Part shown: piece by piece, positions 23,491 to 31,152 of the stretch
Layout of the letters: each line of letters starts with the position of its first letter
How positions within the stretch are numbered: position 1 is the stretch's first letter
From: Streptosporangiaceae bacterium
GTDB lineage: Bacteria > Actinomycetota > Actinomycetes > Streptosporangiales > Streptosporangiaceae
Assembly: GCA_019239975.1 (NCBI GenBank)
Contig: JAFAZE010000085.1
Span: forward strand, 1 to 64,000
Direction: 5' to 3'
DNA length: 64,000 nucleotides
Made by a program: the position numbers and the translations under genes
Notes under the pieces: model-generated
Database searches by the model: none
Told to the model about the DNA's origin: nothing
Seen by the model: the letters and a program-made list of their open reading frames with translations, nothing else

Positions 23491-23690
23491 GGCGCGATCG
23501 CGCGGTCCGCGAGGGCCCACGGCCCTCCGGCCGCTTCGCCCGCACCGCGCGCGATCTTGATGAGCGCCCGGCAGAAACGCTGCCGCTGAACGTCCATGGC
23601 CGCCGGGAAGATGGCCCTGATCTCGGGTTCGGCCGCAAATAGGTGACCGTAGAAATACTCCATCGCCGCGTCGGAGACCGGCCCGGTCGG
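23487..23690 (-). pseudogene. Globin-domain fragment (flavohaemoglobin-like N-terminus)
   Basis: Minus strand, ending at a TAG that overlaps the thyX stop: SDAAMEYFYGHLFAAEPEIR, AIFPAAMDVQRQRFCRAL, IKIARG. The YFYGHLF..PEIRAIFP pattern matches the start of bacterial globin domains (single-domain or flavohaemoglobin). Homology ends after about 45 residues in Ala/Gly-rich sequence, no haem-binding histidine region follows, and no start codon in a normal place precedes it. A decayed fragment is the simplest reading. Confidence 0.5.
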
Positions 23691-23851
23691 AGAGAATGGC
23701 GCAGTGACGGGGTCAGGAACCGGACCCCCGTCGTCCGGTCGCGAAGTTACGACGGACAGTGTTGCACTGAAGGCGGAACGTTACAAATCTTCCCGGCGAG
23801 GCGGGACGAAATAAGCGTGAGTCCAGTGCGTGAGTCCTTCAGGAGGATGGA

Positions 23852-24688
23852 GTGGGCCGCCCGATCATCGGCATCACCGGCGAGCTGGAGGCGGCTCGCT
23901 GGGGCAACTGGATTCGCGAGGCTGTCGTGTCGCCCGTCAGCTATACCCGCGCGGTGGAACGGGCGGGCGGTACGCCCGTCCTGCTGCCGCCTGTCCCGCC
24001 CGACTCGGTGCCGGCGCTGGTCGCCGGGCTCGGCGCGGTGCTGTTCACGGGTGGCAGGGACCTCGACCCCGCGCTGTACGAGGAGCAGCGGCTGGACGAG
24101 ACGGATGTGCCCGACCACCGGCGTGACCGGTTCGAGCTGGCGCTGATCCGCGCCGCCATCGACGCCGACCTCCCCTTCCTCGCGGTCGGCCGCGGCCTGC
24201 ACGTTCTCTGCGTCGCACGCGGCGGCTCGCTTGTGCAGCATCTGCCGGCCAAGGTGGGGCACGACGAGCACAAGCCGGACCCGGTGAAGCTGGGATCACA
24301 CGAGGTGCAGCTCAGCGCGGCCAGCCAGCTCGGCCGGATGCTGGGCACGACGGCCACCGTGCCCGCGGCCCACCATCAGGCGCTCAACCACATGGGCAGG
24401 GGACTGCTCGCGGTCGGCTGGACGGAGCAGGACCAGGTGGTGGAGGCGGTGGAACTGCAGGGCCACCCGTTCGGCATCGGCGTGCAATGGCACCCGGAGG
24501 AAGGTGACGACCTGCGGCTGATGGAGGCCCTGGTGGCCGCCGCCGCGTCCCGGCAGAAGCCGCGGCAGGAACCGCGCCAGGAGGCCGCGCGGCAGGAGCC
24601 GAGGCGGCAGAAGGGGCCGAAGCAGCGCACCGCGTCGCGGTTAGCGGACGGCACACGTCGCGGGCGTGTTCACAGGGAATCGCGATAG
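23852..24688 (+). CDS. Class I glutamine amidotransferase-like (peptidase C26/PuuD) protein lacking the Cys nucleophile
   Basis: 278 residues from GTG 23852, preceded by AGGAGG. IGITGELEAARWG, LLPPVPPDSV, LFTGGRDLDPALY and RDRFELALIRAAI are typical of gamma-glutamyl-GABA hydrolase (PuuD)-like proteins. The nucleophile loop, normally GICRG, reads AVGRG (111-115), so Gly113 replaces the cysteine. The His and Glu of the triad (WHPE, H214 and E216) remain. The last 60 residues are an Arg/Gln/Lys-rich tail (KPRQEPRQEAARQEPRRQKG) that could bind nucleic acid or polyanions. It may be an inactive or repurposed member. Its 3' end overlaps the convergent ccdA gene by 19 bases. Confidence 0.75.
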   Translation: MGRPIIGITGELEAARWGNWIREAVVSPVSYTRAVERAGGTPVLLPPVPPDSVPALVAGLGAVLFTGGRDLDPALYEEQRLDETDVPDHRRDRFELALIRAAIDADLPFLAVGRGLHVLCVARGGSLVQHLPAKVGHDEHKPDPVKLGSHEVQLSAASQLGRMLGTTATVPAAHHQALNHMGRGLLAVGWTEQDQVVEAVELQGHPFGIGVQWHPEEGDDLRLMEALVAAAASRQKPRQEPRQEAARQEPRRQKGPKQRTASRLADGTRRGRVHRESR

Positions 24689-25539
24689 CTGCCGACCCAG
24701 TGATCCTGAAGCCAGATGATCGCGGCCGACCAGGCGCCGCTCACCTCGAGCACTCCCACGACCACCAGCATGGCCCCGCCGATCCTGCTGATCAGTCGGG
24801 CATTCCTGCGGGCGAAGCTCAGCACGTTCATCGTCCGCTGGAAGGCCAGGGCGACGAGCAGGAAAGGGATGCCCAGGCCAAGGCCGTAGACGAACGCGAG
24901 CACCGCGCCGCGCGGCGCCGTGCCGGAGAACGTGGCGAGGGCAAGCACCGTCGATAGCGTCGGGCCGGCGCAGGGCGTCCAGCCCAGTCCGAACATCATG
25001 CCGAGCAGCGGCGCGCCGGCCAGCCCCGCGCGCGGCCGGGCCGAGGGGCGGAGGATCCGGCCGGCGAACGAGAACCGGTCGAACGCGCCGGCGAACAGCA
25101 GCCCCAGGACGATCGTGAGGCCGCCGAGCACCTGGGTCAGCCCGTGCATGTGCCCGCGCAGCAGGTGCCCGAGGCTGCCGAGCGCTAGGCCGTAGGTGGT
25201 GAAGACCGCGGAGAACCCGAGCACGAACAGCGCGGCGCCGGCCACGGCCCGGCCGCGCGCCGGGGCGGGCAGCGCGCCGGCCGGTGCCTGCGCGCGGGTG
25301 CCGACCGCGACCCTGGAGCCGCCGGCCCCGGCCCCTGCCGCGTCCCCTGCCGCGGCAGCCGCCGGTGCTGGCTGCGGCGAAACCTTGACCCCCGCGCCGG
25401 CCATGCCGGTGATGTAGGAGAGGTAACCGGGAACCAGCGGCAGGCAGCACGGCGACAGGAACGTCACGGCCCCCGCCGCCGCCGCCACCGGGATGGCCAG
25501 GATCAGCGGCCCGGACAGCACCAGGTGCTGAACGCTCAT
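24670..25539 (-). CDS. ccdA: Cytochrome c biogenesis CcdA-family thiol transporter
   Basis: 289 residues, six or more hydrophobic segments. LSPCCLPLVPGYLSYITG in the first and GWTPCAGPTLSTVLALA in a later membrane segment carry the cysteine pair that shuttles electrons from cytoplasmic thioredoxin across the membrane to thiol-disulfide proteins. An Ala/Gly/Pro-rich loop (about 55-95) is longer than usual. It overlaps the upstream membrane gene by one base (TGATG), so they are translated together. No ResB/ResC genes are visible within the window. Confidence 0.85.
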   Translation of the reverse strand: MSVQHLVLSGPLILAIPVAAAAGAVTFLSPCCLPLVPGYLSYITGMAGAGVKVSPQPAPAAAAAGDAAGAGAGGSRVAVGTRAQAPAGALPAPARGRAVAGAALFVLGFSAVFTTYGLALGSLGHLLRGHMHGLTQVLGGLTIVLGLLFAGAFDRFSFAGRILRPSARPRAGLAGAPLLGMMFGLGWTPCAGPTLSTVLALATFSGTAPRGAVLAFVYGLGLGIPFLLVALAFQRTMNVLSFARRNARLISRIGGAMLVVVGVLEVSGAWSAAIIWLQDHWVGSYRDSL

Positions 25540-25991
25540 CAGGCCCGCTCGCTCCCGCGCCCGCCCAGTGCCCGCAGGTTGATCGCGTAGCAGGCCAGCG
25601 CCACCGCGGTCGCGACGGCCATGCCCATCGAGGCGCCGATCGCCCCGTCGCGGGTGAACGCGGAGCCGGCGGCGGCGGCGGCGATGATCGACAGGAGGCC
25701 GGTGACCGATGTGATGACGGCCACCTGGATCTTGGCCCTGATGGCCCTGACCAGCAAGTCAATCGCGGCGAGGATCAGCAGGATGCCGAAGACGACGTGC
25801 ACGGCGAGCAGCGGGCTGGAGAATATGCCGATCGACTTCCGCGCGGTCGGTGCCGTCCCGTACAGGCCGTAGGCGGTTCCCAGGACGAACTGGATGATGA
25901 GCATCATCACCAGCCCGAAGCTGGCTCTGCCTATCCGCTCAGCCTGCTGGCCGCCGGCGCGCCCGGTCTCCCGCGTTGTCGTGGTGGACAT
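25539..25991 (-). CDS. Four-helix membrane protein of unknown function
   Basis: 150 residues with a polar N-terminus (STTTTRETGRAGG) and four hydrophobic helices: LVMMLIIQFVLGTAYGLY, LLAVHVVFGILLILAAIDLL, VITSVTGLLSIIAAAAAG, GMAVATAVALACYAINL. No recognisable catalytic motif. Two histidine-containing helices might bind haem, but only one clear His (AVHVVFG) is seen. It is translationally coupled to ccdA, which suggests a role in membrane redox biology. Confidence 0.6.
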   Translation of the reverse strand: MSTTTTRETGRAGGQQAERIGRASFGLVMMLIIQFVLGTAYGLYGTAPTARKSIGIFSSPLLAVHVVFGILLILAAIDLLVRAIRAKIQVAVITSVTGLLSIIAAAAAGSAFTRDGAIGASMGMAVATAVALACYAINLRALGGRGSERA

Positions 25992-26059
25992 GCCACCAGT
26001 ATTACCGCATGCCGTGGAGCTGTCCCTGGCCCGGGCCGGGAACGGCTATCGTTTAGCGC

Positions 26060-27469
26060 GTGAATGCGGTCCTCGCGCGCGCCCGCGAAACCCGGCTGCT
26101 GACGGCCGGAGCGCTCGCCTTCGGCGTCGTCCTCGCCCTTTACGCGGCGTACGCCCTGATCCGCCCGTACCTGTCGACGATGGACCCGGTCGACCTGCAG
26201 GTATACGTCGACGGCGGGCTGATCGTGCGGCACGTGCGGCCGCTCTACGACCCGCACGCGACCGCCCCGCTGTATGACTGGGGCGGCTACAGCTCGCTCG
26301 CGCTGAAGTTCACCTACACGCCGTTCGCCGCCGTCTCCTTCGCGCTCATCTCCTTCATCCCGTTCTGGTTCGCGAAGGGCCTGGCGATGGGCGTGAACGT
26401 GATCGCGCTCGTCGCGGCGCTGTGGTTCACGTTCGGCGGGCTGGGGTACCGCGACACGCGGGTGCGCGCGGGCGCCGCGCTGCTCACCGCCGCGGCGGTG
26501 TTCTGGACCGAGCCGGTGCTGCGGACTCTGTACCTCGGCCAGGTCAACCTGGTGCTGATGGCGCTGATCATCTGGGATCTGTGCCAGCCGTCCGAGGGGC
26601 GCTGGTGGAAGGGCGCGGCGACCGGGGTGGCCGCGGGCATCAAGCTGGTGCCGCTGATCTTCATCCCGTACCTGCTGCTCACCCGCAGGTTCCGTGAGGC
26701 GGTCGCGGCGTGCGCCGGCTTCCTGGCGACGGTGCTGGTCGGGTTCGTGTTCCTGCCCAGCGATTCGGCCAAATGGTGGTTCCACGGGCTGTTCCTGCAG
26801 GGCGGCCGGACCGGCTTCACCGGCTGGGGCGGCAACCAGTCGCTGCGCGCCATCGTCACCCGGCTGAGCGGCTCGATCGCGGCGGCCGACCACGCCTGGC
26901 TGGCGGCGGCCGCCATCACCGTGATACTCGGCCTGGCCGGTGCCATGCTGCTCGACCGGGCGGGTCACCCGATGCCGGCGCTGCTGCTGACCGCGCTGAC
27001 CGGGCTGCTGGTCTCGCCGATCAGCTGGGACCACCACTGGGTGTGGATCGCGCCCGGCGTCGCGGTCGCGGCGCACTACGCGGCGCGCTTCTGGAGCACG
27101 GCGCGGGCGCGCGCGGCCGGCTGCATCGCGGCCGCCGCGGGCATCCTCGCCGTATACGCGGCATGGCCGACCAGCTTCATCCAGCGGGCACAGCACCTTG
27201 GCGACGACTCCCTGGGCCTTATCTGGCTGCCGCCGAACACCAGTCCCAGACAGTTCATGCTGCGCGGGGACCAGCCCTCCTACGTCGAGTACCACTGGCA
27301 CGGCTTGCAGCTGATCACGGGAAACCTGTACGTGCTCGGCGGCCTGGCCGCGTTCGCCGGCCTGCTGGTCATCGCCCTGCTGACCAAGAGCGGTGGCGCG
27401 GCCCCGTCGGGGATTCGGTCCGCGGAATCTGCCTCTGAGCCGGCCCGTGATTCCGCGCCCGCGGGCTAA
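26060..27469 (+). CDS. GT87-family (DUF2029) polyprenol-phosphate mannosyltransferase-like membrane protein
   Basis: 469 residues from GTG 26060. A first helix (LLTAGALAFGVVLALYAAYAL) is followed by DPVDLQVYVDGGLIVRHVRPLYDP, the loop where GT-C enzymes carry acidic catalytic residues, then FTYTPFAAVSFALISF and about eight further helices. This matches alpha-(1,2)-mannosyltransferases such as mycobacterial PimE and relatives, which act outside the membrane with polyprenyl-phosphomannose. The last 30 residues (SGGAAPSGIRSAESASE) are a disordered tail. Confidence 0.78.
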   Translation: MNAVLARARETRLLTAGALAFGVVLALYAAYALIRPYLSTMDPVDLQVYVDGGLIVRHVRPLYDPHATAPLYDWGGYSSLALKFTYTPFAAVSFALISFIPFWFAKGLAMGVNVIALVAALWFTFGGLGYRDTRVRAGAALLTAAAVFWTEPVLRTLYLGQVNLVLMALIIWDLCQPSEGRWWKGAATGVAAGIKLVPLIFIPYLLLTRRFREAVAACAGFLATVLVGFVFLPSDSAKWWFHGLFLQGGRTGFTGWGGNQSLRAIVTRLSGSIAAADHAWLAAAAITVILGLAGAMLLDRAGHPMPALLLTALTGLLVSPISWDHHWVWIAPGVAVAAHYAARFWSTARARAAGCIAAAAGILAVYAAWPTSFIQRAQHLGDDSLGLIWLPPNTSPRQFMLRGDQPSYVEYHWHGLQLITGNLYVLGGLAAFAGLLVIALLTKSGGAAPSGIRSAESASEPARDSAPAG

Positions 27470-27515
27470 CAAAAGTCCCATCGTTGGCCGGGCGGCCCGG
27501 CGGTGCCAGCATCGC

Positions 27516-27956
27516 CTAACCGTCCTGGGCCTCTGACGCGAAGATCATGGCGGCGAGCGCTGCCGCCACGCCGACGGTCATGAACAGGGCCACAACGAGC
27601 ACGGCCACCCCGCTGCCTGTGGCGACGGCGGCCACCATCAGCGTGGTCGCCGTGAGCATCATGAACGCGCCGCCGGTGATGGCCGCGTTCATCGAGGGCC
27701 CGGCATGCGCCCGCGCGGGCTTGAGCGATGGCTGCTCCGCGAGCAGCCCGGGAGGAAGATCGGCGGTGACCGCGGCAAGCTCCGCGTAGGTCCGCGACGC
27801 GAACGCCTGGGCGACCCGCGCGTCAAGCTCGTCCTTGACCAGCCTGCCCTGCACGAACGCGATCTTGAGCACCTCAATGGCCTGGTCACGGTCGGCGTGT
27901 GAGGCCCGCAGGCGGCCCTGGCCCGTCCCTGCCGTCTCGTCTCCCGGCTCTGACAT
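27516..27956 (-). CDS. DUF1707 domain protein with two membrane segments
   Basis: 146 residues from ATG 27956, where GAGGGAAGG precedes the start; a longer open frame to 28010 lacks such support. LRASHADRDQAIEVLKIAFVQGRL, VKDELDARVAQAFASRTYAELAAVTADLP is the DUF1707 (SHOCT-like) domain, common in actinobacteria and of unknown role. Two adjoining hydrophobic segments follow (AAITGGAFMMLTATTLMVAAVA and VAVLVVALFMTVGVAAALAA). Possibly a membrane-anchored oligomerisation or sensory module. Confidence 0.75.
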   Translation of the reverse strand: MSEPGDETAGTGQGRLRASHADRDQAIEVLKIAFVQGRLVKDELDARVAQAFASRTYAELAAVTADLPPGLLAEQPSLKPARAHAGPSMNAAITGGAFMMLTATTLMVAAVATGSGVAVLVVALFMTVGVAAALAAMIFASEAQDG

Positions 27957-28060
27957 CACCGGCCTTCCCTCGAACAAGCTCGAAACAAAGCGTAACCCGC
28001 TGCCCCGCACCGGGCACTCGCCCGGGCCGCACGAAGCGGCGGAGGGGGGAGAATGGGGTC

Positions 28061-29758
28061 ATGGCCAGCACCAACGAGGCGGCCGCGGCGCTGTTGCGGG
28101 AGTACGCGGAACTGCTCGTGATCACCGGCGGGGACCGGTTCCGTGCCAGGAACTACGAGAAGGCCGCCCGGTCGGTCGCCGGGTACCCGGAGGACATCGG
28201 CCACCTGGACAGCGCGGCCCTGCAGCGCATACCCGGCGTGGGCAAGTCGATCGCCGGGAAGATCGCCGAATACCGGGAGGCCGGGACCATCGGCGCGCTG
28301 GAGGAACTGCGCGCCCGCATCCCGCCGGGCGTGCGGGAACTCACAAAGGTCCCTGGGCTTGGCCCCAGAAGGGCCATGCAGCTCAACCGGGAGCTCGGCA
28401 TCGCCACCGTCGAGGACCTGGCCGAGGCGGTCAAGGCGGGACACCTGCAGAACCTGGACGGGTTCGGCGCCAGGAGCGAGGAGCGCATCATGCGCGGCCT
28501 CCAGGTCGTGTCGACCGGCCGGGTGCTGCTCAGCGCCGCCATGGAGACGGCGACGTCGATCCTCGCCACGCTGGAGCCGGTCAGCGAGCGCTGTGCCTAC
28601 GCGGGATCGCTGCGCCGGATGCGGGAGACGGTCGGCGACGTGGACATCCTCGCCACCGCGGCAGCGCCGGACGGGGCGCGGCGGATCACCGATGCCTTCA
28701 CGCGGCACGCCCACCAGGTCATCGCCAGCGGTCCCGCCAAGACCTCCATCCGCACCGTAGCCGGGCTGCAGGTGGATCTCCGCGTGGTCGCGCCGGAGGC
28801 GTGGGGTGCCGCCATGCAGTACTTCACCGGATCACAGGCGCACAACGTCGCCGTGCGCGCGATAGCCGTCCGGCAGGGGCTGAAACTGTCCGAGTATGGC
28901 CTGTTCGAGCAAGAAAAACTGCTCGTCTCGCGCACCGAAGAGGAGGTTTACGCCCGCCTCGGCATGGAATGGATACCCCCCGCTATGCGAGAGGACACCG
29001 GCGAGGTGGAAGCCGCGCTGCGCGGGGAGATACCACCGCTCGTTCGGGAAAAAGATATTCGCGGCGACCTGCATACGCACACCAGCCTTACCGACGGGGT
29101 CGCCAGCCTGGAAGACATGGTCGCGGCGGCCGGGCGCAGGAGATACGAGTACTATGCGGTCACCGATCACGCGCCGAACCTGGTCATGCAGCGGATGACG
29201 ACCGAGAAGATGCTCGCTCAGCGGGAGAAGGTCCGCGCGCTCGATACGGAGATGACGCTGCTGCACGGCACCGAGCTGAACATCGCGCCGGACGGTTCGG
29301 TGGACTGGGAGGCGGACTTCCTGGCGGGATTTGATATCTGCGTCGCGTCTGTCCACTCGCATTTCGACCAGGACAAAAGGGCGATGACCCGCCGTTTTAT
29401 CAAAGCGTGCGAGAACCCTTACGTGAATGTCATCGGGCACCCGCTGACCCGTAAATTCGGCAAGCGGCCGCCGGTCGAGGTGGACTTCGGCGAGCTGTTC
29501 CGCGCCTGCGCGCGCACAGGGACGGCGCTGGAGGTCAACGCGTCGCCGGAACGGCTCGACCTGCCGTCGGAGCACATCAGGGCGGCCAGGGATGCCGGCG
29601 TGCGGTTCGCGGTCAACACCGACGCGCACTCCGTCAACCACCTGTCCAACCTCAGGTACGGGATCGGCACCGCGCAGCGCGGCTGGCTCACCGCGGCCGA
29701 CGTGATCAACACCTGGCCGCTGTCAGAGCTCCGGGCGTTTCTCCGCAAGGGCCGCTGA
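28061..29758 (+). CDS. polX: DNA polymerase X family with PHP domain
   Basis: 565 residues from ATG 28061 (GGAGGGGG upstream). Helix-hairpin-helix segments IPGVGKSIAGKIAEY and VPGLGPRRAMQLNREL come first. The nucleotidyltransferase site is AGSLRRMRETVGDVDILA with D193 and D195. The PHP domain follows: GDLHTHTSLTDG (H338, H340), AVTDHAPN, ASVHSHF, GHPLTRKFGKRP, NTDAHSVNHL, residues known to bind metals for 3'-5' exonuclease/AP-endonuclease activity. It is a repair polymerase of the base-excision/gap-filling type. All key residues are intact. Confidence 0.9.
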   Translation: MASTNEAAAALLREYAELLVITGGDRFRARNYEKAARSVAGYPEDIGHLDSAALQRIPGVGKSIAGKIAEYREAGTIGALEELRARIPPGVRELTKVPGLGPRRAMQLNRELGIATVEDLAEAVKAGHLQNLDGFGARSEERIMRGLQVVSTGRVLLSAAMETATSILATLEPVSERCAYAGSLRRMRETVGDVDILATAAAPDGARRITDAFTRHAHQVIASGPAKTSIRTVAGLQVDLRVVAPEAWGAAMQYFTGSQAHNVAVRAIAVRQGLKLSEYGLFEQEKLLVSRTEEEVYARLGMEWIPPAMREDTGEVEAALRGEIPPLVREKDIRGDLHTHTSLTDGVASLEDMVAAAGRRRYEYYAVTDHAPNLVMQRMTTEKMLAQREKVRALDTEMTLLHGTELNIAPDGSVDWEADFLAGFDICVASVHSHFDQDKRAMTRRFIKACENPYVNVIGHPLTRKFGKRPPVEVDFGELFRACARTGTALEVNASPERLDLPSEHIRAARDAGVRFAVNTDAHSVNHLSNLRYGIGTAQRGWLTAADVINTWPLSELRAFLRKGR

Positions 29759-29784
29759 CCCCGCCTTCTGCCGTCGGCCGCCGA

Positions 29785-29838
29785 CCCGCCGCCCCGCGAG
29801 GGCCGCTGCAGCCCGCCGCCCCGCGAGGGCCGCTGCAG
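29785..29838 (+). repeat. Perfect 27-bp direct duplication
   Basis: CCCGCCGCCCCGCG then AGGGCCGCTGCAG occurs twice without a gap in the space between polX and the thiolase gene. A third partial copy of AGGGCCGCTG precedes it at the polX stop (AAGGGCCGCTGA), so the array may have grown from the end of polX. Confidence 0.75.
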
Positions 29839-29910
29839 CCCCGCGGAATCCCCGGCTGGCGCCGAAGGTTACTCACGAGTAGCATTTAGGAAAGAGCTGG
29901 AGGGTGGCCA

Positions 29911-31131
29911 ATGAGGGCACGCGAAGTGGTCTTCGTGGACGGCGTCCGCACGCCGTTCGGGAAGGCCGGGCCGAAGGGCATATACGCGCAGACCAGGGCC
30001 GATGACCTGGTCGTCAGGGTGATCAGGGAACTGCTCAGGCGCAATCCCGGGCTGCCGCCCGAGCGCGTCGGCGAGGTGGCGATCGCCGCGACCACGCAGA
30101 TCGGCGACCAGGGGCTGACGATCGGCCGCAGCGCCGCGATCCTCGCCGGGCTGCCGAAATCCGTGCCGGGTTTTGCCATCGACCGCATGTGTGCGGGCGC
30201 CATGACGGCGGTGACCACCGTCGCCGGCACGGTGTCGCAGGGCGCCGCGGACGCCGCGATCGCGGGCGGCGTCGAGCACATGGGCCGTCACCCGATGGGC
30301 GAGGGCGTCGACCCGAACCCCCGGTACGTGTCCGAGAAGCTGGTGGACACCTCCGCGCTGGTGATGGGCCAGACGGCGGAAAACCTGCACGACAGGTTCC
30401 CCGCGATCACCAAGCAGCGTGCCGACGCGTACGCCGCCAACAGCCAGCGCAAGGTCGCCGCCGCCTACGCGGCGGGCAAGATCCAGCCGGGCCTGGTCCC
30501 GATGGCCGTGCGCTCGGCGGAGCAGGGCTACGGCCTCGCCACCCGCGACGAGCCGCCGCGCCCGGACACCACGGTCGAGGGACTCGCCGGGCTCAAGACG
30601 CCGTTCCGGCCGCATGGCCGGGTCACCGCGGGCAACTCCGCCGGGCTGAACGACGGCGCGACGGGCTGTGTGATCGCCGCCGAGGAGGTCGCCGCGTCGC
30701 TCGGCCTGCCGGCGCGGATGCGCCTGGTCGACTTCTCCTACGCCGGGGTGGAGCCCGAGGTGATGGGCGTCGGGCCGGTCCCCGCCACCGAGCGCCTGCT
30801 CGCCCGCAACGACCTGACGATGGACGACGTCGGGCTCATCGAGATCAACGAGGCGTTCGCCGTGCAGGTCCTCGCCTTCCTCGACCACTTCAAGATCGAC
30901 GACGAGGACCCGCGGGTCAACCCGCTGGGCGGAGCGATCGCGTTCGGCCACCCGCTGGCGAGCAGCGGCGTGCGGCTGATGATCCAGCTCGCCGGCGAGT
31001 TCGCGGAGCGGCCCTCGGTCCGCTACGGGATCACCACGATGTGCGTGGGCATGGGCATGGGCGGCACGGTGCTCTGGGAAAACTGCGGCTCTGGGAAAAC
31101 TGCGCCTGCCAGGGAGGATCACGATGATTGA
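29911..31131 (+). CDS. Thiolase (acetyl-CoA C-acyltransferase, FadA-type)
   Basis: 406 residues. Cys nucleophile in IDRMCAGAMTAV, AGNSAGLNDGA, the EINEAFAVQVLAF region, the catalytic His in GGAIAFGHPLASSG and the second Cys in TMCVGMGMGGT are all present. It cleaves 3-ketoacyl-CoA with CoA in beta-oxidation. The downstream multifunctional gene overlaps its 3' end by eight bases, and the last residues after ENCG (SGKTAPAREDHDD) look like a 3' extension. Together the two form a fadAB-type operon for fatty acid breakdown. The sequence SGA/CAGAM near the Cys differs slightly from the usual CxSG. Confidence 0.9.
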   Translation: MRAREVVFVDGVRTPFGKAGPKGIYAQTRADDLVVRVIRELLRRNPGLPPERVGEVAIAATTQIGDQGLTIGRSAAILAGLPKSVPGFAIDRMCAGAMTAVTTVAGTVSQGAADAAIAGGVEHMGRHPMGEGVDPNPRYVSEKLVDTSALVMGQTAENLHDRFPAITKQRADAYAANSQRKVAAAYAAGKIQPGLVPMAVRSAEQGYGLATRDEPPRPDTTVEGLAGLKTPFRPHGRVTAGNSAGLNDGATGCVIAAEEVAASLGLPARMRLVDFSYAGVEPEVMGVGPVPATERLLARNDLTMDDVGLIEINEAFAVQVLAFLDHFKIDDEDPRVNPLGGAIAFGHPLASSGVRLMIQLAGEFAERPSVRYGITTMCVGMGMGGTVLWENCGSGKTAPAREDHDD

Positions 31132-31152
31132 TGTACCGAACGATCGGTGGTC
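31123..31152 (+). repeat. Dispersed repeat family 2, copy at the fadB start
   Basis: GATTGATGTACCGAACG then ATCGGTGG lies over the start codon region of the next gene and encodes its first residues (MIDVPNDRW). In this copy ACCGA and TCGGT form a small inverted repeat. Confidence 0.45.
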
